Assembly (NCBI GenBank): GCA_023388495.1
Contig: JAEWGC010000034.1
Location: 1 to 13,848, forward strand
Origin: Bacillota bacterium
GTDB lineage: Bacteria > Bacillota > Clostridia > Tissierellales > Tissierellaceae
Length of the DNA: 13,848 nucleotides
Direction of reading: 5' to 3'
The notes below the pieces were generated by a model that was given only the letters and a program-made list of their open reading frames with translations, was not told the origin of the DNA and ran no database searches. A program made the position numbers and the translations under genes. Positions 6,579 through 13,710 of the stretch are shown here, in pieces; position 1 is the stretch's first letter; the number at the start of each line of letters is the position of its first letter.

Positions 6579-7104
6579 ATATATATTTGAATCCTCTAGG
6601 CTAGGATTTAGGATGTGGAAAGAGTCAGATAGGGAAGTATTTGCTAAGATGAACGCTAATAAGGAAGTAATGAGATACTTTCCAAAAACTTTAAACTCTA
6701 AAGAAATTGATGATTTTCTTAATAGAGTACAAGAGCATTTTAATGAGTATGGATATGGATTATGGGCAGTGGAAATTAAAGATACTAAGGAATTTATAGG
6801 ATTTATTGGTTTTTTAAATGCAACCTTTGAAGCTGAATTTACACCATGTACAGAAATAGGATGGAGATTAAATAATAAATATTGGAATAATGGCTATGCA
6901 ACAGAAGGTGCTAAGGCGTGTTTAGAATATGGTTTTAATAATCTGAATTTAAATAGTATATATTCTTTTACAGCAGAAATAAATCAACCATCCGAAAATG
7001 TCATGAGAAAAATAGGTCTAAAGAAAATTGGAGAGTTCATGCATCCAAAAGTAGAAGATGGTAGCCCATTAAAACCTCATGTTCTGTATAAAATTGAAAA
7101 GTAA
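6568..7104 (+). CDS. GNAT-family N-acetyltransferase (RimJ/RimL-like)
   Basis: A 178-residue single-domain GNAT protein, different from the one at 4002. FESSRLGFRMWKESD (7-21) is the N-terminal strand and helix; EIGWRLNNKYWNNGYATEG (96-114) holds the acetyl-CoA loop in the form W-x-x-G-Y-A typical of RimJ/RimL-type enzymes; and NQPSENVMRKIGLKK (139-153) is the C-terminal motif. I chose the ATG at 6568, with GAGG 6 nt upstream, over the in-frame TTG at 6550, which has no site. It overlaps the hydrolase stop by 11 nt and is 18 nt from the exonuclease start, so the three genes form an operon. The acceptor substrate is unknown. Confidence 0.9.
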   Translation: MESKYIFESSRLGFRMWKESDREVFAKMNANKEVMRYFPKTLNSKEIDDFLNRVQEHFNEYGYGLWAVEIKDTKEFIGFIGFLNATFEAEFTPCTEIGWRLNNKYWNNGYATEGAKACLEYGFNNLNLNSIYSFTAEINQPSENVMRKIGLKKIGEFMHPKVEDGSPLKPHVLYKIEK

Positions 7105-7122
7105 GAATTAATGGAGGGAAAT

Positions 7123-7956
7123 ATGGAAAGTTTTTTGATAATTGATGGGCATAATTTATTATTTCGGATGTTTTACGGGATACCAGGAAGTATGAAAAAT
7201 TCTAAAGGCAATGAAATCAAGGCAGCTTTTGGATTTACTAGTGGACTTATTAAATATATTGGTAAATTTTCACCTAAGAATATAATGGTTGTTTTTGATA
7301 CTGAGACAAGCATAGCAAATAAGTGTAAAGATTATAGTGACTATAAGAGTAATCGAATAAACTACTTAGATTTACCAGATGATGAAAATCCATTTACACA
7401 GATGCCATATATATTTCAAGTATTAAATCATTTAGGAGTTTATTATAAGGAAATAGAAGAATATGAAGCAGATGATTATATTGCTTCTTTTTGTGAGAAT
7501 CATAGTGATAAATATAAGTTTATAATTGTTTCCACGGACCAAGATTTTTTTCAATTGGTCAATGATAAGATATCTGTATTTAACCCAAGCGGAAAGCAAG
7601 GTGTAATGTATAACTCTCAAAAGATATATGAAAAGCTTGGAGTATATCCAGAGCAAATAGTTGAGTATAAATCATTAATTGGAGATAAAAGTGATAATAT
7701 TACAGGTATCAGAGGAGTGGGACCTAAAACAGCACAAAAGATATTAAGTGTTGGCAGTATAGATACGATACTTAAAAATGGACTAGGTGGTAAATTACAC
7801 GATGTTTTAAAGGAAAATGAATTTATAATTAATAGAAATATTAATCTTATAACTATGAAAAGAGATATACGGATTAATTGTGACCTTGATAAATGTAGAA
7901 ACAAAATAGATGCTAATTTAAAAGCAATGGATATTATATCAGAGATTTGTAACTAG
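7123..7956 (+). CDS. Stand-alone 5'-3' exonuclease / flap endonuclease (Pol I N-terminal domain-like)
   Basis: A 277-residue protein covering only the 5'-nuclease part of DNA polymerase I, with no polymerase domain, as in Bacillus YpcP-type and E. coli ExoIX-type proteins. Metal-binding carboxylates are visible in LIIDGHNL (Asp8), VVFDTE (Asp59), YEADD (Glu115, Asp117, Asp118), STDQD (Asp139, Asp141) and GDKSDN (Asp188, Asp191). The helix-3-turn-helix DNA-binding segment is GIRGVGPKTAQKIL (195-208). The helical-arch region YSDYKSNR (71-78) is degenerate but in place. All catalytic aspartates of the family appear to be present. Likely role: removal of RNA primers and flaps, or repair, in the cytoplasm. 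The start is ATG 7123, since GGAGG (7113-7117) sits 5 nt before it; an in-frame ATG at 7111 overlaps that site and lacks its own. Confidence 0.92.
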   Translation: MESFLIIDGHNLLFRMFYGIPGSMKNSKGNEIKAAFGFTSGLIKYIGKFSPKNIMVVFDTETSIANKCKDYSDYKSNRINYLDLPDDENPFTQMPYIFQVLNHLGVYYKEIEEYEADDYIASFCENHSDKYKFIIVSTDQDFFQLVNDKISVFNPSGKQGVMYNSQKIYEKLGVYPEQIVEYKSLIGDKSDNITGIRGVGPKTAQKILSVGSIDTILKNGLGGKLHDVLKENEFIINRNINLITMKRDIRINCDLDKCRNKIDANLKAMDIISEICN

Positions 7957-8047
7957 AAGTGAAGAATTATTTAGGTGAGGGTTATAAGAATGAAATAGGT
8001 ATGTTTTAGATTTTAAATATAATGGCATAGGAAGAAAGGAGTATTCC

Positions 8048-8875
8048 ATGATTATAAATTCCGAGGTATTTGATTATTATTTAGAAAATCAAAATATTGA
8101 TAAATATGAAGATTATTGGCTTTTTAAATATCTCAGCGGTTTAAGTGGGGAAATGAATGTTTTTAAAAAGCCATCGTACTCACCAGAAGATATTCAAACA
8201 ATGGCAAGAATTTCAAAAGAAATCCAAATACAGGTAAAGGATTTTAAACCTAATAATATTGAAATTTGGAACATATTATTTCCAAAATGGATGGAGGCTA
8301 TATCTGATGTTACTGTTTACTTTATAGTAGGATTACCGGAAGGATATGATGCTTTGGCATTAAGAGACGAAAGTGAAAATTCTATTGTAGTATATGATAT
8401 TGGAAACTGGCTTATATATAAGAGTATGAACATATCTGATGTTGCAAACAATCTATTAACTCATGAATTATGTCATGTTTGTATCCATTCGGTCTTTCCA
8501 GATATAAAAAAGATATATATGTCTGGAACATATACCGAATGTCTAAATGCTATTGCATTTAATGAGGGATTTGCCCATTTGCTAGCATTTGAAAATAAGA
8601 ACATTGATTCAGTAGATTGGAAGTCTGAAAAATATAACAAGCTATATAATAGTTCTCTTGAAACAATGAAAGAGGCGTTATTGGAAGAAGATATTGATAA
8701 ACAAAAACAGTATATCCAGGGCTCAATGTCAGGCAGTTATTATGGAAAATTTGGAGCAATGCTAGGAATGCTATATTTAGCAAATATATGGCTAGAACAT
8801 GGCAATATAGGAATAAAGAAAGTTTTTTATGAGGGATATAGTAGTTTTGCATCTAAGGTAATTAACGAAACATAG
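8048..8875 (+). CDS. Predicted gluzincin-like zinc protein (HELCH...NEGFAH), function unknown
   Basis: A 275-residue protein without signal peptide or membrane segment, so cytoplasmic unless exported otherwise. HELCH (139-143) is an HExxH zinc motif, and NEGFAH (172-177) supplies Glu173 29 residues after it, matching the HExxH...E layout of gluzincin metallopeptidases. The region before it (VTVYFIVGLPEG, 88-99, and NSIVVYDIGNW, 111-121) alternates strands as in zincin folds. It resembles uncharacterised clostridial and bacilli families such as DUF2268/DUF5700-type proteins, but I cannot name one with confidence. The ribosome binding site AAAGGAG (8035-8041) is 6 nt from the ATG. The gene follows the exonuclease by 91 nt and may have its own weak TATAAT (8018-8023). 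No partner or substrate is evident. Confidence 0.75.
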   Translation: MIINSEVFDYYLENQNIDKYEDYWLFKYLSGLSGEMNVFKKPSYSPEDIQTMARISKEIQIQVKDFKPNNIEIWNILFPKWMEAISDVTVYFIVGLPEGYDALALRDESENSIVVYDIGNWLIYKSMNISDVANNLLTHELCHVCIHSVFPDIKKIYMSGTYTECLNAIAFNEGFAHLLAFENKNIDSVDWKSEKYNKLYNSSLETMKEALLEEDIDKQKQYIQGSMSGSYYGKFGAMLGMLYLANIWLEHGNIGIKKVFYEGYSSFASKVINET

Positions 8876-8899
8876 TCCTGTACACTAGGATTAATTATA

Positions 8900-8929
8900 T
8901 TGATTATTGTTTACGAAAGAATATATAAT
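8900..8929 (+). promoter_or_regulatory. Sigma-A promoter of the stalk-domain/beta-lactamase gene
   Basis: TTGATT (8900-8905), an 18-nt spacer, and a perfect TATAAT (8924-8929). It leaves a leader of about 50 nt before the ATG at 8989. Confidence 0.5.
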
Positions 8930-8988
8930 AAATATAAGAATTAGAGATAAAAAAGTTAAGACCTATAAAATTAAAAGGAGGATCCAAT

Positions 8989-10746
8989 ATGTCAAAAAGA
9001 TTATTATCAATTGTATTAGCTATTACATTGATATTTGGGATGGCAGTTACTGCATTCAGTGCTTCTCAGCCAGTAAGCATTTTATTAAATGGTGTAGAAG
9101 CTTCCAAGGAAGCATATGTAAATGAAGAAGGAAGAGTGATGGTTCCATTACGCCAGATATCTGAGGAACTAGGATACATAGTCATGTGGAATAATACAGA
9201 GAAGAGTGTTATGATTTCCAATGAATCTGAAGTTGTTAAACTAAAGATTGGAGAGTCTAGCATTACTGTAAATGAAGAAGGTATTATTATGAGTTCAAAG
9301 GCTATTATTAGAGAGGGAAAGACCTTTGTACCTATAGAGCTATTTAGTAAGGCTTTAGACTTAATTGTGGGATGGGACAATAAGCATCAAGTATTAAATA
9401 TAAACCAACCAATAGAAAATACAGAAGAGTTTTTTGCAAACTCTACCGATGAAACAACTTCTAATAAATTAGACACTTATATGAAGGTTCTAGAGAAAAA
9501 TAAGGATTTCCAGGGAAGTATTTTAGTTGCTAAAGAAGGAAATATACTACTTAATCAAGGCTATGGATTTTCAGATATCGAGCAAAATACGATGAATAAA
9601 TCTCAAACTAAATTTGCTATTGGTTCTGTTACAAAACAATTTACAGCAATGGCAATTATGCAGCTTAGTGAAAAAGGTTTAATAAATGTAGAGGATAAAC
9701 TTTCAAAATATCTTCCGGATTTTCCAAATGGAGACTTAATAACTATCCATAATCTATTAACCCATTCATCTGGAATTGTGAATTTTACAGACTTACCTGA
9801 GTTTTATACATTAAGCCCAGATAGTCGAGGACCTATGAATATATTAAACCTAGTAAAGGATCAACCATTGATGTTCAACCCTGGAGAATCCTTTAGCTAT
9901 AATAATACAAATTATTTAATACTAGGTATTTTAGTGGACAAATTATCTGAGATGTCTTATGAGGATTATTTACAAAGGAATATATTTGAGCCTATTAATA
10001 TGGATAATACAGGCATATGCTATGGGGAAAATAATGAGCTACATGATGCAAGTGCTTATTCTGGTCACTTAGAGGTATTTCCTATAGATGATGAAGTCTT
10101 ACTACGTGGGGCCCATGGTGCTGGAAGCATGTACTCTACCGTTGAAGATTTATATAGATGGGATCAGGCTCTAAAGACAGAGAAATTAGTAAAGAAAGAG
10201 ACTATGGATCAAATATTTACAGAGCATATAGCTATGCCAGGAGCGGGAAGTTACGGTTATGGATGGATGATTTCTGATTCTGGAATTGGGAAGACAATTT
10301 TCCATGGAGGCAATACATTAGGCTTTACTTCTAACCTAGTAAGATTTACAGATATAGATTTAACTATTATCATTTTATCAAACAAAGGATATTATGATAC
10401 GACTAAATTAACAAATATATTGACTTCTATAGCTCTAGGTGGGGATTATGAATTACCAGAGACTTTAGTAGAAATTGTAATAGAAGATAAAGATCTATAT
10501 GATAAATATGTAGGAGAGTATGCGTTGGCACCTCAAGTTATTTACACTATTACAAAAGAAGAAAATAGAATTTTTGCTCAGCTTACTGGCCAAGATAAAT
10601 TTGAAATATTTCCTTCATCAGAGAATGAATTCTTTTATAAAGTAGTAGATGCAAAGATTACATTTGTAAAGGATGATAAAGGGAATGTAACTAGCTTGAT
10701 ATTACATCAAATGGGGCTAGATATGCCTGCTGTAAAGGTTAAATAA
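8989..10746 (+). CDS. Secreted serine hydrolase: copper-amine-oxidase-like stalk domain + beta-lactamase fold + DUF3471-like tail
   Basis: A 585-residue protein with a clear signal peptide (SKRLLSIVLAITLIFG..., likely cut near AFSA-SQ at 23-27). Residues 28-138 form the copper amine oxidase N-terminal-like stalk domain seen in many clostridial surface proteins: VSILLNGVE, RVMVPLRQISEELGY, then KTFVPIELFSKALD and VGWDNKHQVLNI. Residues about 160-490 are a class C beta-lactamase/PBP-like hydrolase with SVTK (Ser213, Lys216), YNN (304-306) and HGG (439-441) as the three active-site motifs. Residues 505-585 resemble DUF3471, common at the end of such proteins. Related proteins include esterases, D-aminopeptidases and penicillin-binding-like enzymes; resistance to beta-lactams should not be assumed. 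AGGAGG (8976-8981) is 7 nt before the ATG. The stalk domain suggests cell-wall association. Confidence 0.9.
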   Translation: MSKRLLSIVLAITLIFGMAVTAFSASQPVSILLNGVEASKEAYVNEEGRVMVPLRQISEELGYIVMWNNTEKSVMISNESEVVKLKIGESSITVNEEGIIMSSKAIIREGKTFVPIELFSKALDLIVGWDNKHQVLNINQPIENTEEFFANSTDETTSNKLDTYMKVLEKNKDFQGSILVAKEGNILLNQGYGFSDIEQNTMNKSQTKFAIGSVTKQFTAMAIMQLSEKGLINVEDKLSKYLPDFPNGDLITIHNLLTHSSGIVNFTDLPEFYTLSPDSRGPMNILNLVKDQPLMFNPGESFSYNNTNYLILGILVDKLSEMSYEDYLQRNIFEPINMDNTGICYGENNELHDASAYSGHLEVFPIDDEVLLRGAHGAGSMYSTVEDLYRWDQALKTEKLVKKETMDQIFTEHIAMPGAGSYGYGWMISDSGIGKTIFHGGNTLGFTSNLVRFTDIDLTIIILSNKGYYDTTKLTNILTSIALGGDYELPETLVEIVIEDKDLYDKYVGEYALAPQVIYTITKEENRIFAQLTGQDKFEIFPSSENEFFYKVVDAKITFVKDDKGNVTSLILHQMGLDMPAVKVK

Positions 10747-10808
10747 GATTATAGATGAAAATTTCTAGAGGATAATAGCATGGGACATTAAGATGATGAG
10801 GAGATAAG

Positions 10809-10851
10809 AGGGTGTAAGGAACGATTGATGTATTATTGTTCCTTACACTCT
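10809..10851. terminator. 14-bp hairpin terminator between convergent genes
   Basis: AGGGTGTAAGGAAC (10809-10822) pairs with GTTCCTTACACTCT (10838-10851) around a 15-nt loop, with one G-U pair. An outer AAGAGGGT/ACCCTCTT pairing (10807-10813 region with 10855-10862) could form an alternative stem. It lies between the ends of the rightward beta-lactamase-fold gene and the leftward sigma-factor gene and can serve both. The T-tract is poor on each side. Confidence 0.7.
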
Positions 10852-10869
10852 GTTAACCCTCTTTAGTTT

Positions 10870-12156
10870 CTAACTAATCACATATTCAGGCAAGCAATTA
10901 TACCAGTGAACATAGGTATCTCCATTTAAGACGATTCTATCAGAATAGGGAAACATCTCTGTCCAAAGCTTATCATAGCCTTTTTTATATCTCCAATCAA
11001 ATTTGTTAAATCGCCTAAAAAGAACTACTTTACCCTCCGTATTAATATAATTTTCAACAATTTCACCATGGCTATTGAAGTATACTTGTCTAATAGTATC
11101 ATACTCTTTGTTGCCAATCTTAACTATATATCTGCCAACTATATCTGAATTATGAGTATCTATATTATCTTTATAAAGTTCACCATTTTCATTACATTCT
11201 ATGATACCCGTCCTTCTCTGCAGTAATTCTACGCCACAATTATTTTCTCCATACCCCCAAAAACTAAGGAAATCATCATCTAAGAATGTAGATATATTCT
11301 TTAAACCATTATGATCATTTATAGCTGCTACAGTTTGTAAATGTGTATCCGTAAGTCTCTCAAACATAGTAAATCCATGTTTGCTTCCATCTTCATTGGT
11401 TTCCTCTTCCTCTATTTCTACACATTCAATCCCATGTATAACAGCTTTGCCTATGACTTTTAAATTAGTTTCACTGGTTTTATTCATTGTTGGGTAATTA
11501 TCAAAATCATAGGTGGCATAATATGATTTTTCCTCTAATCGAGGGATGATAAAAAAGCCTATATCCTGTTCACATACAACTTGAAACTCAGGTAAGTTAG
11601 ATTTAGTTATAATAATCTCAGGCATAATTTGTGGGAACTTTGATTCTTTCATTATAAATTCTCCTTTCATATTTGGGGGATATGGATAGATTTCTTTGAA
11701 TTTTTGTCGGGCCTTAAATAATCTACTTTTTACTGTGCCAATTGGAATATTTAAAATTGATGAAATACTCCTCTGATCAATTCCCCTGATATAGTGCATA
11801 GTTAGGATTTTCTTATCTTCATCATTAAGATTCTCAAGAGTATCATCTACAACCTCCTTAACAGTAATTCCAGTTTTTCCAGAGAATTCTTCGTAGGTAT
11901 AAAGATTTTCTATTGGTACTTCAATGAGTCTGAGTTTCTTTCTATAATAATCATTACACTTGTTAGCTGCAATAGATAGCAGCCATGACTTAAACTTTTC
12001 CTTAGATTCTAATTTGTCCAAGGACCTATATCCAGTAATTAAAACTTCCTGTAACATATCTTCAGCATCATATTTATTTGGCATTTTATAGTAAATAAAG
12101 CGTTCAATAGAATTTTTACAATTACTTAATAGTAGACTAAATTCATCTTTATCCAT
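10870..12156 (-). CDS. ECF-type RNA polymerase sigma factor fused to a large C-terminal domain of unknown function
   Basis: A 428-residue protein, more than twice the usual ECF sigma length. Region 2 spans about 12-75 (YDAEDMLQEVLITGYRSL, 29-46; KFKSWLLSIAANKCNDYYRK, 54-73) and region 4 about 103-155 (NDEDKKILTMHYIRGIDQRSI; IPIGTVKSRLFKARQKFKE, 137-155, is the -35-binding helix-turn-helix). A linker rich in proline (157-163) leads to residues 165-428, a soluble, charged, beta-rich-looking region with no membrane segment that I do not recognise. ECF factors with C-terminal extensions often use them as built-in regulators; no anti-sigma gene is adjacent. GGAGGT (12168-12163) is 6 nt from the ATG. 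A second ribosome binding site and ATG occur in frame at residue 169, so the C-terminal part may also be made alone. An ECF-like promoter at 12201-12226 suggests self-activation. Confidence 0.88.
   Translation of the reverse strand: MDKDEFSLLLSNCKNSIERFIYYKMPNKYDAEDMLQEVLITGYRSLDKLESKEKFKSWLLSIAANKCNDYYRKKLRLIEVPIENLYTYEEFSGKTGITVKEVVDDTLENLNDEDKKILTMHYIRGIDQRSISSILNIPIGTVKSRLFKARQKFKEIYPYPPNMKGEFIMKESKFPQIMPEIIITKSNLPEFQVVCEQDIGFFIIPRLEEKSYYATYDFDNYPTMNKTSETNLKVIGKAVIHGIECVEIEEEETNEDGSKHGFTMFERLTDTHLQTVAAINDHNGLKNISTFLDDDFLSFWGYGENNCGVELLQRRTGIIECNENGELYKDNIDTHNSDIVGRYIVKIGNKEYDTIRQVYFNSHGEIVENYINTEGKVVLFRRFNKFDWRYKKGYDKLWTEMFPYSDRIVLNGDTYVHWYNCLPEYVIS
11650..11667 (-). promoter_or_regulatory. 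Internal ribosome binding site and start at the sigma/C-terminal domain boundary
   Basis: On the minus strand AAAGGAG (11667-11661) lies 8 nt before an in-frame ATG (11652-11650), codon 169 of the sigma fusion. Initiation here would give a 260-residue product beginning MKESKFPQIMPE, containing the whole C-terminal domain and none of the sigma regions. Confidence 0.5.
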
Positions 12157-12180
12157 ATTTCCACCTCCATATTCATATTA

Positions 12181-12190
12181 AAACCGGTTT
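12181..12190. promoter_or_regulatory. Palindrome AAACCGGTTT in the sigma-gene leader
   Basis: A perfect 10-bp palindrome with a CCGG core, rare in this AT-rich DNA. It lies just downstream of the predicted transcription start (about 12195) of the leftward sigma gene, a position expected for a repressor site. Confidence 0.3.
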
Positions 12191-12200
12191 CATATCTATA

Positions 12201-12226
12201 GACGTAAAAGGATATCTAAAGGTTCA
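12201..12226 (-). promoter_or_regulatory. ECF-sigma-type promoter of the sigma-fusion gene
   Basis: On the minus strand TGAACC (12226-12221), a 16-nt spacer, and CGTC (12204-12201). This is one base off the TGAAAC...CGTC pattern shared by many Bacillus ECF promoters. The expected start near 12195 leaves about a 38-nt leader. Self-regulation is common in ECF factors and is inferred here. Confidence 0.5.
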
Positions 12227-12256
12227 TTTTTAGGATATTATATCATAAAAAATTAT

Positions 12257-12285
12257 TTGACCTTTATAGGAATCTAAGATATCTT
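12257..12285 (+). promoter_or_regulatory. Sigma-A promoter of the phospholipase C-family gene, with overlapping palindrome
   Basis: TTGACC (12257-12262), 17 nt, TATCTT (12280-12285). The -10 lies inside a perfect 12-bp palindrome TAAGATATCTTA (12275-12286), which could be an operator. The leader is about 50 nt. Confidence 0.5.
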
Positions 12286-12341
12286 AAGATGAAGAAGAAA
12301 GAAATATATTTAATAATACAAATCACAAAGGGGGATATATT

Positions 12342-12998
12342 ATGGCAACATGGGGAGCACATATTAGAATAGCTGAGTCTATATTGAATATAGATAGAAG
12401 CTTGGATGAAGAATGTTTTCTTGTAGGTAATGTAGGGCCAGACTGTGGTGAACCCAATAAGGATTGGAGTGAGTTTTTTCCTCCTAAATCAATCAGTCAT
12501 TGGATTAATGAAGATGATATTATTGAAGCTGAAAAATTTTATAATGAATATTTAAACAAGGGAATAGAAGATAATAAGCTATATTCCTTTCTATTAGGCT
12601 ACTACGTTCATTTATTAACAGATATTCAGTGGACAAAAATGGTAGATGATAAGAAAAAGACAGATGATGAATATAAGAAATTAGAGACTGACAGTAAATT
12701 TATATGGACTATTAAAAAAGATTGGTATGATTTAGATCATTTATATTTTAAGAAAAATCCTAATAGCATATTCCATAGAATATTTAAGAATATAGAATCA
12801 TTTCCTGATTATTTAGACTATTATCCTGCTGGGGCAATTGAGAGGCAGTTAAGATATATTAGCGGATTTTATACTAAATATAAGGGAAATCTAGAAAGAG
12901 AATATATATACTTGACAGAAAAGGAAATGGATGACTTTGTAAGTGAGAAATCAAAGTATATTATAGAATTATTAAAAGAAAAGAGAAAAACAAAATAG
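12342..12998 (+). CDS. Zinc-dependent phospholipase C family protein
   Basis: A 218-residue protein with no signal peptide. The start MATWGAHIRIAESIL, the FLVGNVGPDCG motif (26-36) and FLLGYYVHLLTDIQW (83-97) are the signature of the zinc-dependent phospholipase C/S1-P1 nuclease-like fold (Pfam PF00882). Candidate metal ligands are His7, Asp34, His53, His90, Asp94 and the DWYDLDH cluster (127-133). Clostridial alpha-toxin belongs to the same superfamily but is secreted and larger; this short cytoplasmic form is widespread in Firmicutes and its substrate is not known. GGGGG (12331-12335 area) precedes the ATG. It diverges from the sigma-fusion gene and ends in a 13-bp tandem duplication overlapping the stop, then a terminator at 13025-13070. 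Confidence 0.85.
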   Translation: MATWGAHIRIAESILNIDRSLDEECFLVGNVGPDCGEPNKDWSEFFPPKSISHWINEDDIIEAEKFYNEYLNKGIEDNKLYSFLLGYYVHLLTDIQWTKMVDDKKKTDDEYKKLETDSKFIWTIKKDWYDLDHLYFKKNPNSIFHRIFKNIESFPDYLDYYPAGAIERQLRYISGFYTKYKGNLEREYIYLTEKEMDDFVSEKSKYIIELLKEKRKTK

Positions 12999-13009
12999 AA
13001 AAACAAAAT
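12984..13009 (+). repeat. 13-bp tandem duplication over the stop codon
   Basis: AGAAAAACAAAAT occurs twice back to back (12984-12996 and 12997-13009). The gene stop TAG (12996-12998) spans the junction, and another TAG follows the second copy. Likely a slippage duplication. Confidence 0.85.
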
Positions 13010-13024
13010 AGGATATGTTTTCTA

Positions 13025-13070
13025 AACCTCTTATTGAATTATAAATATTAATTATTAAGAGGTTGTTTTT
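13025..13070 (+). terminator. Rho-independent terminator of the phospholipase C-family gene
   Basis: AACCTCTTA (13025-13033) pairs perfectly with TAAGAGGTT (13056-13064), followed by GTTTTT (13065-13070). The inner AT sequence can extend the stem. It lies 26 nt past the stop codon. Confidence 0.8.
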
Positions 13071-13091
13071 ATTATATAAAACATCAATAAA

Positions 13092-13120
13092 AAAGGGATT
13101 TGGAAATATTTGTAGAATAA
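13092..13120 (+). promoter_or_regulatory. Sigma-H-type promoter of the SnoaL-like gene
   Basis: AAAGGGATT (13092-13100), 11 nt, GTAGAATAA (13112-13120), with one mismatch in the -35 element. The -10 nonamer is identical to those at 1449-1457 and 1544-1552. An overlapping sigma-A reading (TTTGGA, 17 nt, TATATA) is possible. Confidence 0.55.
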
Positions 13121-13145
13121 ATATATAGTGAGGGGGAATTTAAAT

Positions 13146-13523
13146 ATGAACGAGAATTTAGTTAAGAGATTTTGGAATCTAATGAGTGATGGGATGTTTG
13201 ATGAGGTAGGAGAATTAATGTCAGAAGATGCAGATGTAAGGTTGCCTAATACTAGAGAAATCTTTATAGGTAGAGATAAATATATCAACTTTAATAAAAG
13301 GTATCCAGGACGTTGGATAATAACCTTAGATAAGATTTTCTCTAAAGATGATATGGTTGTTTCTGCTGTAAGAGTAGAAGCAGAAGATAGATCGATTAGC
13401 TTTTATGCCACTTCTTTTTTTACAATTAAAGATAATTTAGTTAGTGAAATAGTAGAATACTGGGGAGATAATGGAGAACCACCTGAATGGAGAATTGAAG
13501 AAAGATTATCAGAAAGATATTAA
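13146..13523 (+). CDS. SnoaL/NTF2-like protein
   Basis: A 125-residue single-domain protein with the cone-shaped NTF2/SnoaL pattern: an N-terminal helix pair (NLVKRFWNLMSDGMFDEVGELM, broken at 13-17), DADVRLPNTREIFIGRDKY (28-46), then strands ending in FYATSFFTIKDNLVSEIVEYWGD (87-109) and EPPEWR (111-116). The EYWGDNGEPPEWR ending is typical of small SnoaL-like proteins in Firmicutes whose role is unknown; members include isomerases, hydratases and non-catalytic binders. The start is ATG 13146, with AGGGGG (13131-13136) 9 nt upstream; an in-frame GTG at 13128 overlaps that site and is rejected. It has its own sigma-H-like promoter and is separated from the gene before by a terminator. Confidence 0.8.
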   Translation: MNENLVKRFWNLMSDGMFDEVGELMSEDADVRLPNTREIFIGRDKYINFNKRYPGRWIITLDKIFSKDDMVVSAVRVEAEDRSISFYATSFFTIKDNLVSEIVEYWGDNGEPPEWRIEERLSERY

Positions 13524-13550
13524 TACAATAAGATGAAGTGGATATAAAAA

Positions 13551-13710
13551 ATGAACATTCAACAATAACCTAAAGATTTACAACTACTTCTTGAAGGAAT
13601 GATTAAAAGATAAATTACCAGTTTCTATAAGTATATACTTTAATTCATATATGCAATTTCAGGTAAATTTTAGCATAAGGTATATTAGAGTGTATATTGT
13701 AAAAATATAA
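13551..13710 (+). pseudogene. Possible frameshifted gene remnant, family unknown
   Basis: An ATG at 13551 reads NIQQ, a TAA, then PKDLQLLLEGMIK in the same frame to about 13607; a one-base shift continues as DKLPVSISIYFN and on to a stop at 13708-13710 (33 residues). The joined segments look protein-like in composition but there is no strong ribosome binding site and no family recognised. Chance open sequence cannot be excluded. Confidence 0.3.

Noticed and set aside
8018..8023. TATAAT before the zinc-protein gene
   Set aside because: No recognisable -35 at 16-18 nt; too weak to list as a promoter on its own.
8876..8892. TCCT...AGGA mini-hairpin after the zinc-protein gene
   Set aside because: Only four pairs in the stem and no T-tract, so not a credible terminator.
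8907..9125. 72-residue frame overlapping the start of the beta-lactamase-fold gene
   Set aside because: No ribosome binding site, runs out of frame into a signal peptide gene with a strong start.
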